A stretch of DNA of 64,000 bases from Rhodoferax sp. (GCF_028689295.1 NZ_JAQTWL010000013.1:1-64000), one strand, 5' to 3'. Shown: positions 52,555-61,863, counted from the stretch's first letter. Program-made: numbers and translations. The notes: a model not told the origin generated them from the sequence alone.

Positions 52555-53622
52555 TCAAGCAGCCTGATCTGAGCCACGGAAACGACTCCGTGCCTTTAGC
52601 CAGATCTTGTTGAGACCATCGGGTTCCTGCACGATAAACACGATGATTAAAAAACCGAAAACGATCATTCTCAAGTGAGGAATATAGGAGGCCAAGTCTC
52701 CAGCGCCAGAGAATACATTCGCAACAGCCTCTAGCGCCCAACGACTAGCGATCGGCAACAAGGTAACAAAGACGGCACCCAGAATTGAGCCCCTGACCGA
52801 GCCCAGACCACCAATGATGATCATGGCCAGGTAGTCTATTGAGACATTGATCTGGAATTGCTCGTAGTTCGCGACTCCAAGATAGTATGTGTAGAGAATC
52901 CCCGCCACACCAGCGTAAAACGATGAAATGAGGAACGCGATAAGTTTGTAGCGGCTAATGTTGATACCCATGATCTCGGCAGCTATGTCCTGATCTCGGA
53001 TCGCAATAAAAGCGCGTCCGATGCGGGTCCGCTTGATGTTCAAAGCCGCAATGATGGCAATTATCACGAAGGGAACTAAGAAGTAATAGAAATTTTGCTG
53101 CGTTTTTAAGGTCATCCCAAACACACTTGGTCGAGGTACGTTGATTGAAGTCGCGACACCACCCGAGATCGCCGGAACATGGTTGATGAGCCACTCGATG
53201 ATCAACTGCGCCGCTAGGGTTGAGACCACGAGGTAGATGCCACGAATCCTGAGTGAAGGAAGACCCACCACCACTCCAATAAGCGCCGCCATCAAGCCCG
53301 CGGCTGGTATAGCGAGCCAGAACGGAGCATCCAGACGAACGATCAGGTTGGCACCCATGTAGGCACCAACTGACATGAAGGCACCGTGGCCGATTGAAAC
53401 CTGACCGGTATTACCCACAAGAATATTCAATCCTATTGCGCCAATGATTGCAATGAAGATCAGATTAAAGATCGAAAGGTAGTATTCGTGTCCAATCAAT
53501 GGCACGATACCGATGAACACGACGGCCAACGCGGCCACGGTGACGCGTGACGTTGTAGTGGGACACAAAGACATATCTACAGGGAGTAGGATTTTTTTTG
53601 TGTCAGAGGTGTTGAGAAGCAT
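52555..53622 (-). CDS. livM: ABC transporter permease, LivM type
   Basis: This 355-residue membrane permease has about 9-10 hydrophobic helices (for example VAALAVVFIGIVPLIGHEYY, FLIIVFIVQEP) and the conserved GNTGQVSIGHGAFMSVGAYM and GLPSLRIRGIYLVVSTLA loops. The EAA-like coupling segment RTRIGRAFIAIRDQDIAAE is present. Unusually, it has its own TetR-operator promoter, and ~520 bp separate it from livH. It pairs with LivH to form the channel. Confidence 0.93.
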   Translation of the reverse strand: MLLNTSDTKKILLPVDMSLCPTTTSRVTVAALAVVFIGIVPLIGHEYYLSIFNLIFIAIIGAIGLNILVGNTGQVSIGHGAFMSVGAYMGANLIVRLDAPFWLAIPAAGLMAALIGVVVGLPSLRIRGIYLVVSTLAAQLIIEWLINHVPAISGGVATSINVPRPSVFGMTLKTQQNFYYFLVPFVIIAIIAALNIKRTRIGRAFIAIRDQDIAAEIMGINISRYKLIAFLISSFYAGVAGILYTYYLGVANYEQFQINVSIDYLAMIIIGGLGSVRGSILGAVFVTLLPIASRWALEAVANVFSGAGDLASYIPHLRMIVFGFLIIVFIVQEPDGLNKIWLKARSRFRGSDQAA

Positions 53623-53653
53623 GAGGTGTATTCCGCTAAATCTTATTAATTAG

Positions 53654-53703
53654 ACCGACGTGTCGGTTTTGTAGTTTATAGGACTGTTTACAAGTTCTGT
53701 CAA
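53654..53703 (-). promoter_or_regulatory. livM promoter with TetR operator
   Basis: On the - strand TTGACA (complement of 53698-53703), a 17-base spacer and TATAAA (complement of 53675-53680) form a near-consensus promoter. The palindrome ACCGACGTGTCGGT (53654-53667) lies just downstream of the -10, where a bound repressor would block initiation. Confidence 0.85.
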
Positions 53704-53790
53704 GAGATGGCTGCATCAGCCTAGCAATCTTTGGTAAAAAATAGTGTCAATTTTCTGGCACGGGTTCGTGGCGGAAAATTGCTCCCAAGG

Positions 53791-54132
53791 TCAGTGGCTA
53801 ATTCGTCTGATTTCGCGCTTCACGGACCGACCTATGCCTGAGCCTTTGACGACTGAGGTAAAGAAGGCCAGAGACAACACGGAAAATGCTCTTGTGAGGA
53901 TCTTTTGGTATACATGTCTCGCACTCCTTTCCAAACCCCGATAGTCCCTTGACCACGCCAAAGACTTGCTTTGCTCGTGAGTGGGCTCGTGATTCGCGGC
54001 GATACTTAGCACGCACTTCACCCGATCTTTGGCCGTTGTGTACTTAGTCTCTATGAGTCCCCAGAGCATTGACCATACGAAGAAGGCCTCCATCGGCAAT
54101 AAAAACAATTCGGAAACTGAAATGTTCTTCAT
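53791..54132 (-). CDS. Orphan protein between livH and livM
   Basis: A ~113-codon frame begins at ATG 54132, nine bases after the livH stop. It has a hydrophobic start (SELFLLPMEAFFVWSMLWGL) followed by a basic, soluble part. I recognise no family. It could be a decayed insert within the transporter operon. It fills the unusual livH-livM gap and lies upstream of the extra livM promoter. Confidence 0.3.
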   Translation of the reverse strand: MKNISVSELFLLPMEAFFVWSMLWGLIETKYTTAKDRVKCVLSIAANHEPTHEQSKSLAWSRDYRGLERSARHVYQKILTRAFSVLSLAFFTSVVKGSGIGRSVKREIRRISH

Positions 54133-54140
54133 TTTTGAGA

Positions 54141-55034
54141 TCAAATTCGGTCAATGGTCTTTTTGCCGAACAGGCCATGAGGCCTGAACATGAGCACGGC
54201 TATCATCATTACGTAGGGGATCAGATCCTTCGTTCCGCCACCCAGATACGTATCCAGATATCCAGCTGTTAAGTTTTCAATCACGCCAACCAGTACGCCG
54301 GCAATCACCGCTCCGGCCACCGAGTCCAAGCCACCAAGGATCACGACAGGAAATACCTTCAAGCCTACCGAAGCTAACTGGTTATCCACTCCTAGCAAGC
54401 TACCCCAGAACACACCCCCGACCGCGGAGACTATGCCGGCAAGCGCCCAAGCATACGCAAAGTAGAGCGGTACATTGATGCCCATACCCATGGCAACCAT
54501 CTGCGAGTCCGCGACCGCACGCAACGCGATGCCAACCCTAGTGCGGGCGAACAGCCAACTAAACGCCACCATGAAAATAACGCTGACAACAGCACCTGCC
54601 AACTGCACAGGCGGAATCATCAGGGGACCCAAAAATATCGGTTTGTCGTCAAAAGGTAATGGAATGGTCCCCATTCCGGAACCAAAAACCAAGGGGGCAA
54701 CGCCACGGATCATGGCCGCCAAACCGATCGTAGCCATAACTACGGCAATGACCGGACGTCCGACCAAAGGACGAAGAACTACTCGCTCAAGGGCGAAACT
54801 AAACACGACCATTGTCAATATCGTTACGCCAGCTGCCACCCAGAAATTAGCAGCCCAGGCGGATACAGCGCCGGCGACGATCCCAGCGAGCATCACGAAC
54901 TCTCCCTGCGCAAAATTGAGCGCATCGGTCGCCTTGTACACAAGCACAAACCCCATCGCGATTAAGGAATACATCAGGCCGACCAACACGCCGTCAGTCA
55001 AGAGCAACACAAAAAAACTTAGATCAGAAGACAT
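54141..55034 (-). CDS. livH: ABC transporter permease, LivH type
   Basis: This 297-residue inner-membrane permease has about eight hydrophobic helices (LLLTDGVLVGLMYSLIAMGF; LNFAQGEFVMLAGIVAGAVS; VFPVVILGGLDSVAGAVIAG) and the Liv-type coupling segment TRVGIALRAVADSQMVAMG. The ending PHGLFGKKTIDRI is typical. It is 53 bases after livG and is expected to form the transmembrane pore with LivM. Confidence 0.94.
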   Translation of the reverse strand: MSSDLSFFVLLLTDGVLVGLMYSLIAMGFVLVYKATDALNFAQGEFVMLAGIVAGAVSAWAANFWVAAGVTILTMVVFSFALERVVLRPLVGRPVIAVVMATIGLAAMIRGVAPLVFGSGMGTIPLPFDDKPIFLGPLMIPPVQLAGAVVSVIFMVAFSWLFARTRVGIALRAVADSQMVAMGMGINVPLYFAYAWALAGIVSAVGGVFWGSLLGVDNQLASVGLKVFPVVILGGLDSVAGAVIAGVLVGVIENLTAGYLDTYLGGGTKDLIPYVMMIAVLMFRPHGLFGKKTIDRI

Positions 55035-55087
55035 TTTTTACCTCACTATCGTTAAAGGGCGGGGTTTTCTCAACACAGCTATCTGAT

Positions 55088-55891
55088 TCATTTGCGGCGC
55101 TCCCTGCGGGTGCCCAGATAGGCCTGGATCACCGCAGGATTACCTTGGACCTCAGCTGGACTCCCTTCGGCGATCTTCTTACCCCGTTCTATAACGACAA
55201 CACGCTGCGAAATATCCATCACGATCCCCATGTCGTGCTCAATCAGCACGATTGTGGTTCCGCGCTTGTCATTGACATCGCAGATAAATCTGGCCATTTC
55301 TTCTTTTTCATCCTGATTCATGCCGCCCATCGGTTCATCGAGCAGCAGCACGCGGGGCTCTAGCGCCATTGCACGCGCCAACTCCACACGCTTGCGCAGG
55401 CCATAAGCTAGCTCACCAGTCATTTTTTCCCGCAGATGGGTTAAGCCAAGAAAATGCATGATCTCCTCGGCACGCGCCCGGTGAACCTCCTCCTCCTTCC
55501 GAGCCGCCCCCCAAAAAATCGCGTTCGCCAACAGTCCACAGGACATATGGACGTGGCGTCCCAGCATCACGTTTTCAAGCACCGTCAATCCGGTGAACAA
55601 GGCAATATTCTGAAAGGTGCGCGCTATGCCCAACGAGGCGATGCGCGAAGGCCCAATGGCAGTGATGTCCACCCCATCGATCGATATCTGACCAGAGTCG
55701 GGCACATAGAAGCCACTGATGATATTCAATAAGGATGTCTTACCCGCGCCGTTTGGGCCAATGATCGAGACGATCTCCCCACCGCCAAACGATACCGAAA
55801 CATCCGAGGTCGCTTGTACGCCCCCAAAACGTTTCGAGACCCCAGTGACGACCAGACCCTGAAGGGCGGATGATGAATTGCTTGAAACCAT
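55088..55891 (-). CDS. livG: ABC transporter ATP-binding protein, LivG type
   Basis: This 267-residue ATPase has Walker A IIGPNGAGKTSLLNIIS (~38-54), the LivG-type insertion (~95-130, HVHMSCGLLANAIFW), signature LAYGLRKRVELARAM, Walker B VLLLDEPMGGMN and switch His LIEHDMGIVMDIS. It is the first gene of the importer and synthetase operon. A promoter and TetR-type operator lie 78-121 bases upstream, back to back with the promoter of the dehydrogenase at 56194. Confidence 0.94.
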   Translation of the reverse strand: MVSSNSSSALQGLVVTGVSKRFGGVQATSDVSVSFGGGEIVSIIGPNGAGKTSLLNIISGFYVPDSGQISIDGVDITAIGPSRIASLGIARTFQNIALFTGLTVLENVMLGRHVHMSCGLLANAIFWGAARKEEEVHRARAEEIMHFLGLTHLREKMTGELAYGLRKRVELARAMALEPRVLLLDEPMGGMNQDEKEEMARFICDVNDKRGTTIVLIEHDMGIVMDISQRVVVIERGKKIAEGSPAEVQGNPAVIQAYLGTRRERRK

Positions 55892-55968
55892 TGTATTTCC
55901 AACATGCTCCTGTGCGATTCTCGATCTGGCTGAGAGAACACCATCAATTCAGACGAGAAGAATAATAA

Positions 55969-56012
55969 ACCGACGCGTTGGTTATGCTAACTTCTTTAAC
56001 ATTTTTAATCAA
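55969..56012 (-). promoter_or_regulatory. livG promoter with TetR operator
   Basis: On the - strand TTGATT (complement of 56007-56012), a 17-base spacer and TAGCAT (complement of 55984-55989) form the promoter. The operator ACCGACGCGTTGGT (55969-55982) directly follows the -10, differing from consensus by one base. Confidence 0.82.
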
Positions 56013-56120
56013 TAGGGTTATCCCTAGTTTTCTTTCAGTCTCCCTCATGAATTGTTGACTCGACGAATTTTTTCTCCGCTCACTTACGCCCTTAGTACAC
56101 AAAGCCATGAAAAACAGCTG

Positions 56121-56172
56121 TTGACAAAAACGCGTAAAGCTGCTTACACTTCATTTTAACCGACGCGTCGGT
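56121..56172 (+). promoter_or_regulatory. Promoter with perfect TetR operator
   Basis: TTGACA (56121-56126), an 18-base spacer and TACACT (56145-56150) are followed by the perfect palindrome ACCGACGCGTCGGT (56159-56172) over the expected start site. It drives the dehydrogenase at 56194. Confidence 0.9.
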
Positions 56173-56193
56173 CTTCTAATAGAAAGGTAAGTA

Positions 56194-57345
56194 ATGACAA
56201 TTTATTCCGAAGAGCATGAACAACTCAGACGCCAGGTGAGGCGTTTTGTCGAAACCGAGATCATTCCTAACGGAGAAAAGTGGGAGCGCGAAGGCAACGT
56301 CCCTCGTGAGTTCATTAAACGAATGGGAGACCTTGGTTTTCTAGGCATCGGCTTTCCCGAGGCCTACGGCGGAAGTGGCATGGACTTCATCGGCTGGATG
56401 GTCTTAGCCGAGGAATTGGGTCGAAGCACGTATGCCGGCGTGGTTGGCGTCGCGACTGTTCACACGCTGATGGCAGCCCCCCACCTTATGCATGCGGGCA
56501 ATGCTGAACAGCTAGAGCGTTACATGCCTGGCATCGTAAGCGGCGAACTTCTTACTGCGGTTGCAATCAGCGAGGCGGATGCTGGATCTGATGTCGGCGC
56601 GATGCGGACCAAAGCAATCCGGACTGAGGGTGGCTGGCTCCTCAACGGCACAAAGTATTGGATCTCAAACGGAGTTAACGCGGACTTGTATTTTGTTGCC
56701 GCGCGAACCGATGCTGCGGGCAAAGGAGCCAAGGGTATCAGCATGTTTATCGTTGAAAAGAATACGCCTGGCTTCAAGGTGAGTCGCAAGCTGGATAAAT
56801 TGGGGTTCCGAGCTAGCGACACTGCCGAGCTGATTTTCGACGATTGCTTAGTACCGACCTCCAACTTGCTCGGCGAGGAACATCGTGGCTTTTATGCCGT
56901 GATGGAGAATTTCCAGACCGAGCGGCTGATTCTCTGCACACTTAACATTGCCGAGTGCATGACTGCGCTTGGTTTCACTATTCAGTACGTGCGGGATCGC
57001 AAGGCATTCGGAGTGGCCTTGGTAAAGCACCAGGTCCTGCGCCAGAAGATTTCGATGCTCTTAGCTCGAGCCGAAGCCGGACGTCGGATGGTTCAGCACG
57101 CTGCAATCCTGTTAGCAAAGGGAGAAAAGGCAATTCTTGAAGTCTCGATGGCGAAGGCCTATTGTGGCGAACTTGTTAACGAAACCATGTACACATGCCT
57201 CCAATTTCACGGTGGAGCCGGATTTCTGAAAGGCACAGCCATCGAGAGAATGTTCCGGGATGCTCGCCTTTATTCAATCGGCGGCGGAGCTACTGAAGTG
57301 ATGCTTGAGGAAGTCGCCAAGCGATGGGATGAGATCGAATTTTGA
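56194..57345 (+). CDS. Acyl-CoA dehydrogenase (long/branched-chain type)
   Basis: This 383-residue flavoprotein has AVAISEADAGSDVGAMRTKA and WLLNGTKYWISNGVNADLYF (FAD/substrate beta-domain), RKAFGVALVKHQVLRQKIS, FHGGAGFLKGTAIERMFRDA and IGGGATEVMLEEVAKRW. The pattern is of the LCAD/citronellyl-CoA-like branch, in which the catalytic Glu sits in the helix before the C-domain rather than in YEGT. It is led by a perfect TetR operator promoter and followed 10 bases later by a hydratase gene, so the two likely act in sequence. Confidence 0.93.
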   Translation: MTIYSEEHEQLRRQVRRFVETEIIPNGEKWEREGNVPREFIKRMGDLGFLGIGFPEAYGGSGMDFIGWMVLAEELGRSTYAGVVGVATVHTLMAAPHLMHAGNAEQLERYMPGIVSGELLTAVAISEADAGSDVGAMRTKAIRTEGGWLLNGTKYWISNGVNADLYFVAARTDAAGKGAKGISMFIVEKNTPGFKVSRKLDKLGFRASDTAELIFDDCLVPTSNLLGEEHRGFYAVMENFQTERLILCTLNIAECMTALGFTIQYVRDRKAFGVALVKHQVLRQKISMLLARAEAGRRMVQHAAILLAKGEKAILEVSMAKAYCGELVNETMYTCLQFHGGAGFLKGTAIERMFRDARLYSIGGGATEVMLEEVAKRWDEIEF

Positions 57346-57355
57346 ATTCTGAGAA

Positions 57356-58174
57356 ATGATGATGACTAAACTTCTAGACAACGCTTCCGATCCAAAGGTG
57401 CTGATCACGCGCAGCGATGGGATCGCCACGATTACTTTAAACCGAAGCAGTGAAAGCAACCCGATAAGTTGGAGCCTAGGAACCGAATTGTTGCATGCAC
57501 TCGATGCATTAGAGGACGACAAGTCAGTGTCTTCTGTTGTCCTGACAGGCGCCGGTCGTGTATTCTGCTCCGGAGCCAAACTTGGTGAGGTCGTGAAACC
57601 CGAGGGCGTAAATCCCGAGGAACAATATTACGGCTTTCGTGACATCGTGCGAGTGGTCAGTCGAATCAGGAATTATGAGTTGCCAGTCATCTGCGCACTC
57701 AACGGTGGAGCCGTCGGCGGTGGAGCCGCCCTCGCCATTGCCTGCGACTTAATAGTCTCGTCGGAGAGCGGGTACTGCTTCTTCCCATTCGGTCGGGTGG
57801 GTGCCTCTGCTGCCGATATGGGTTGCGCTTATCTGCTGCCACGCTTGATCGGGATGACCCAGGCTCGCCGACTCCTGTACACGGGCGGGCGCGTGGAGGC
57901 GCAAGAAGGCAAGGCACTAGGCCTCTTTCTGGACGTCGTGCCGGATGACAAGCTACTGGCTGAGTCGTATCGTCTGGCCAGACAGATCCAAGAATCGGCA
58001 CCGCGGCACGCTTTGACTGCAACCAAGCAGGTACTGCTGCGCGGTGAGACAACGGAATTTGAGACATGTCTAACCTATGAGCGCTACCTGCAATCGTACT
58101 TCCTTAACGGAGACGAACACAAACGGCTCCTGCTCTCTTTTCTTGCGGCTAAGTCCGAGAGCAAAAAAAAATAA
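57356..58174 (+). CDS. Enoyl-CoA hydratase family protein
   Basis: This 272-residue crotonase-fold protein has the oxyanion loops GRVFCSGAKLGEV (~66-78) and NGGAVGGGAALAIACDLIV (~112-130), then FPFGRVGASAADMGCAYLLP in the catalytic-Glu region. The usual paired Glu is replaced by Gly/Ala, and Asp lies further on, so it may be an isomerase or hydrolase. It starts in a run of three ATG codons 10 bases after the dehydrogenase and is in the same operon. Confidence 0.9.
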   Translation: MMMTKLLDNASDPKVLITRSDGIATITLNRSSESNPISWSLGTELLHALDALEDDKSVSSVVLTGAGRVFCSGAKLGEVVKPEGVNPEEQYYGFRDIVRVVSRIRNYELPVICALNGGAVGGGAALAIACDLIVSSESGYCFFPFGRVGASAADMGCAYLLPRLIGMTQARRLLYTGGRVEAQEGKALGLFLDVVPDDKLLAESYRLARQIQESAPRHALTATKQVLLRGETTEFETCLTYERYLQSYFLNGDEHKRLLLSFLAAKSESKKK

Positions 58175-58253
58175 ACGTGCAGAAACGACTTCCGCATGGA
58201 GCCTGTCAGTAATTTTGTGTGCAAGGCATAACATCCCAGAAAAGGATGTCTTC

Positions 58254-58505
58254 ATGCCTCGCAATTCAATGATACTCGCGGCAAGCGGCAATGCCGCCCT
58301 GCCGCAACTCACAGAGAAAATGCTCGAAGAACTCATACCTAGTCCTGTGACCAAAGCGTAATTCGAGGACATCTTCCAGAATCTCAACAAGCCTTCGTTG
58401 AGCGCGCCTTGAGCTCCGTGATGAGCCGCCACCTGGGCTACGGTGCTGGACATCGAGGGCGCCTCCAACCACCGAAATGGCAGCAGCGCCACGACAGTGA
58501 TCTCC
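58254..58505 (+). pseudogene. IS256-family transposase N-terminal remnant
   Basis: ALPQLTEKMLEELIPSPVT, then FEDIFQNLNK, and in a shifted frame AFVERALSSVMSRHLGYGAG and NHRNGSS, match the start of an IS256-family transposase. Stops and frameshifts are frequent and the catalytic part is absent. This fills the gap between two hydratase genes. Confidence 0.8.
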
Positions 58506-58574
58506 GCCAACCTTAGCTTCAGTCAGTCGTCTCAGCAAGTGCGCCTAACAAGAGTTTTAACTAAGGAATTTCTT

Positions 58575-59372
58575 GTGAATACTCAAATTTACCATTCTCT
58601 GGTCAAGGTATGGGTGAACGGCCCTGTCGGAATCATCGAACTGGCTCAACCTGAGAAATTCAATTGTCTTTCAACTGAGTCGTTTCTCTTGATCGACGTA
58701 GCGCTCAGGAAGTTCGAGCACGAAAGCTCGGGTGTTAGGTCCATCCTCATTCAATCCCAAGGAAAACATTTCTGCACTGGTGCGGACTTGAATGAAGTTA
58801 AGGCTTTAAGGAAAAGTCCGGAACGATTGCACCACTTCTTTCGAACTGCTCATGATGTGCTGTGCAATCTAGAGGCAAGTCCATTGCCAGTGGTTATCGC
58901 ATGTCAAGGTCTTTGTTTGGCTGGAGGCCTCGAACTTGTATTGGCGGGGGACATCGTGTTTGCCGACGTGGCAGCGCGTTTTGGAGACCAGCATGCTGCG
59001 TTTGGCTTCGTCCCGGGCTGGGGGGGAAGTCAACGCCTTTCCAGAGTGGTCGGCCTTCGCCGTGCTATGGATCTCATGTTAGCCGCGCGTTGGATCGACT
59101 CCACCATAGCGCTCGAGTGGGGGCTCGTTAACTATGTTTGCGAACCAGGCACTTTGCATGATGCTGCTCTTAATTATTGCAGAACTCTCGCCACTAGGAG
59201 TCGAACGGGAATCGGCACCATGAAGCACCTTGCACGCCGAGGGGCCGACAAAGGCCTATTAAACGGCTTGCGATTCGAGGAAGACATCGCCAGCGGTCTG
59301 GTTCTGGGTCAAGATGTGGAAGAAGGACTCAAAGCTTTCGAGCAGCGTCGAAAACCGTCGTTCAAGTCATGA
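58575..59372 (+). CDS. Enoyl-CoA hydratase family protein
   Basis: This 265-residue protein begins at GTG 58575 with AAGGAA upstream; the longer frame before it is IS256 debris. It has GKHFCTGADLNEVKAL (oxyanion loop), CQGLCLAGGLELVLAGDIVF and RFGDQHAAFGFVPGWGGSQR, where one Glu position is Gln or Ala, so it may have an altered activity. The IS256 remnant separates it from the dehydrogenase-hydratase operon upstream, but it reads in the same direction. Confidence 0.88.
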   Translation: MNTQIYHSLVKVWVNGPVGIIELAQPEKFNCLSTESFLLIDVALRKFEHESSGVRSILIQSQGKHFCTGADLNEVKALRKSPERLHHFFRTAHDVLCNLEASPLPVVIACQGLCLAGGLELVLAGDIVFADVAARFGDQHAAFGFVPGWGGSQRLSRVVGLRRAMDLMLAARWIDSTIALEWGLVNYVCEPGTLHDAALNYCRTLATRSRTGIGTMKHLARRGADKGLLNGLRFEEDIASGLVLGQDVEEGLKAFEQRRKPSFKS

Positions 59373-59482
59373 ATACACCTGCTCATCTCGACCGTCCATC
59401 GATAAAAAATACCCTCCAGCGAGGTTTAAAAGGTTTTGTGTAGACGGTCTATTGGCAGGAAACTGCTATCTTGCATCGAGCA

Positions 59483-59955
59483 ATGATGATCGTAGAAATG
59501 AAACCCTTACCGAACGACCTGATTGACGCCCTGCTGGCGGACTACAAAAAGCCCGAAGACCTGTTTGGTCAGAACGGCCTCTTGAAGCAACTGACCAAGG
59601 CCCTGGTCGAACGGGCACTGTAAGCCGAATTGACCGACCACCTCGGTCATGGCAAGAACCAGTTGGTCGCCAATGAGGCTGACAACACCCGCAACGGGCG
59701 TAGCAAGAAAGCGCTCAAAGGGGACTTTGGCGAACTGCCCATTGAAATCCCCCGCGACCGCGCTGGTACCTTCGAGCCCCAAATCATCACCAAGCACCAG
59801 ACTCGCTGGAGCGGCTTTGACGAGAAGATTTTGTCGCTGTACGCCCGTGGCATGACAGTGCGCGAGATTCAAAGTCATCTGCAGGAAATGTACGGTGGAG
59901 AAGGGTCACCCACCCTGATTTCATCGGTGACCAATGCCTTCATGGATGTCGTATA
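59483..59955 (+). pseudogene. IS256-family transposase N-terminal half with ochre stop
   Basis: From ATG 59483 the frame reads LPNDLIDALLADYKKPEDLF and TKALVERAL, then an ochre stop at 59621, then AELTDHLGHGKNQL and NTRNGRSKKALKGDFGELPI, SLYARGMTVREIQSHLQEMY and LISSVTNAFMD, all N-terminal IS256 hallmarks. It then ends abruptly next to the DUF2889 gene. This is a different subgroup from the remnant at 41-42 kb, so the two are not halves of one element. Confidence 0.88.
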
Positions 59956-59978
59956 CACTTATTGCAGGAGAACCAGTA

Positions 59979-60578
59979 TTACCTCTTGAGATGGAATTTC
60001 GGGAAATGCGTCGCGACTACCTGGCTGCTGCGTTCCCATGAGTGGCAGTTGTCAAGGAAGAACGGCATATCAGACCCGGCTGCTCTTGGCGAACCGAGTT
60101 CCTTCATGTATTGGTCGCGGTAGCACGAAATAGTCTGGAATGCAGTGGTTGCCATCGCGAGGAACAACTCCCTGATGTGCGTGCACCCATCTGTTTCACC
60201 CATCGCATCGTTAACCGATCTGCGCCAGCCACTACCAACGTGTGCTCCTTTCAGGCCATCAACACCTTTCAGTGCTCCTAAGCAATATGCGAAAGGATTG
60301 GCCTGCATAGCGGCATACGCCTCAACAACCTGCATATCATGATTGAGCGTTAAGCGGGCGTGCATATGGTGAACGGGGTAACCGACTGGAAGAAGACCAC
60401 GTTCAAGGTCCTCGTAGGCGTAAGATTTCCGGTCGATGAGCTCACCGTCGAATTCCCAAAGTCCGTCGTCCCGAAGAAATCCTTCGCTCTTTACGATCCG
60501 GGTGTGGAGTGCGCGACGAGGTGTTGGCAGCGGCAAAGACAGTTCGGAAGTGGTCGACGGCATCATGGATAAACTCAA
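59979..60578 (-). CDS. DUF2889 protein (second copy)
   Basis: This 199-residue protein of unknown function has the family pattern: RIVKSEGFLRDDGLWEFDGE, HHMHARLTLNHDMQVVEAYA, GLKGAHVGSGWRRSVND and the Cys/His segment GETDGCTHIRELFLAMATTA, which it shares with the copy at 42.7 kb. It starts three bases after the racemase-type gene and is probably co-transcribed with it. The duplicated association with acyl-CoA genes suggests an accessory role in the pathway, but no activity can be assigned. Confidence 0.87.
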   Translation of the reverse strand: MSLSMMPSTTSELSLPLPTPRRALHTRIVKSEGFLRDDGLWEFDGELIDRKSYAYEDLERGLLPVGYPVHHMHARLTLNHDMQVVEAYAAMQANPFAYCLGALKGVDGLKGAHVGSGWRRSVNDAMGETDGCTHIRELFLAMATTAFQTISCYRDQYMKELGSPRAAGSDMPFFLDNCHSWERSSQVVATHFPKFHLKR

Positions 60579-60581
60579 GTC

Positions 60582-61745
60582 TCAGTTCCGCACTGGGGCT
60601 GTGCTGACATAAACGGCCCCTTGGGCTACGAGTCGCTCGATCTCTTGTGCAGATATCCCGACATTGGAAAGAGCCTGAATGCTATGCTGCCCAACCATGG
60701 GGATTTCAGCTGAAGCCTTGGATGGCGTACGACTAAAGCGGGGAGCCGGGGCAGGTTGCGGTGTTCCATTCACGTTGATGAAAGTCTGGCGCGCACGATT
60801 ATGAGGGTGTTCTGGCGCTTCCGTCATGCTCAATACCGGCGCGAAGCAGACGTCAGAGCCCTCCATGAGTTCACTCCATTCGGCACGTGTCTTCGTCTTA
60901 AAAAGCACACTTAGTTGTTCGCGGAGTCTAGGCCATGTTGCGGCATTGAGTTGGTCTTCGAACTCGGGTACATCGAGTCCACACATCTGCAGGAGGAGCC
61001 GATAGAACTGTGGCTCGATCGACCCAATTGCAATGAAGCGTGAGTCCGCACACTCATATGCACCGTAGAAATGGGCGCCACCATCTAGGAAATTAGCACC
61101 ACGCCGATCCTGCCATTGACCTTGCGCAGCCATACTGTAAAAGGGCGACATCAGCAGCGCAGAACCATCCGTCATTGCTGCGTCGATCACCTGTCCTTGT
61201 CCCGAACGCTGACGTTCTTGCAATGCCGCGAGTACACCCACTAGCAGGAGCATCGCGCCGCCGCCGTAGTCCCCAACCAAATTTAGCGGTGGTGCTGGCG
61301 GTCGGTCTGGCCAACCCATGGCATGCAGCGCACCAGTGAGCGCGATGTAGTTGATGTCGTGTCCAGCTGAATGGGCTAACGGACCGGTCTGGCCCCAGCC
61401 AGTCATGCGTCCGAAGACTAGACCTGGATTGCGAGCAAGACATACCTCAGGCCCCAAGCCGAGCTTCTCCATGACTCCCGGTCGAAAGCCCTCGAGCAGA
61501 ACGTCGGCTGTGTCGATCAATCGCAACAAAGCATCAATGCTTGCTGGATGCTTCAAATCCATAGAAATTGAGATCCGGCCTCGGTTCTCAAAGCTGGGGG
61601 ACGCATTACCGTCGCTAGATATAACTGGGATGCGATCGATGCGGATGATTTCTGCCCCCATGTCAGCCATAATCATGGCCGCAAAGGGGACCGGCCCAAT
61701 AGCGGCTAGTTCGATGACTTTAAGTCCGTTGAGCGTACCGTTCAT
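60582..61745 (-). CDS. Alpha-methylacyl-CoA racemase-like class III CoA-transferase
   Basis: This 387-residue family III CoA-transferase is closest to alpha-methylacyl-CoA racemase, which inverts the 2-methyl stereocentre of branched acyl-CoAs. The match is strong: [52 protein letters not shown] and [11 protein letters not shown]. The catalytic residues known from the mycobacterial enzyme correspond to His129, Asp159 and Glu231, with the His-Asp spacing of 30 conserved. It implies substrates with a 2-methyl group, as in isoprenoid or steroid side chains. A TetR operator lies upstream. Confidence 0.92.
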   Translation of the reverse strand: MNGTLNGLKVIELAAIGPVPFAAMIMADMGAEIIRIDRIPVISSDGNASPSFENRGRISISMDLKHPASIDALLRLIDTADVLLEGFRPGVMEKLGLGPEVCLARNPGLVFGRMTGWGQTGPLAHSAGHDINYIALTGALHAMGWPDRPPAPPLNLVGDYGGGAMLLLVGVLAALQERQRSGQGQVIDAAMTDGSALLMSPFYSMAAQGQWQDRRGANFLDGGAHFYGAYECADSRFIAIGSIEPQFYRLLLQMCGLDVPEFEDQLNAATWPRLREQLSVLFKTKTRAEWSELMEGSDVCFAPVLSMTEAPEHPHNRARQTFINVNGTPQPAPAPRFSRTPSKASAEIPMVGQHSIQALSNVGISAQEIERLVAQGAVYVSTAPVRN

Positions 61746-61849
61746 GTTTTATTCCACATTGACTTGATTACCAAAATGCCAATTCGGCCCAGTGACGAAT
61801 CTAAAGCACATAGACGTGCATGCACCTTACTTATAAAGTTTAAGTATAG

Positions 61850-61863
61850 CCCGACGCGTCGGT
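61850..61863. promoter_or_regulatory. TetR-type operator, racemase operon
   Basis: CCCGACGCGTCGGT matches the consensus palindrome except at the first base. It lies 105 bases upstream of the racemase start, beside a -10-like TATACT on the - strand. Confidence 0.82.
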
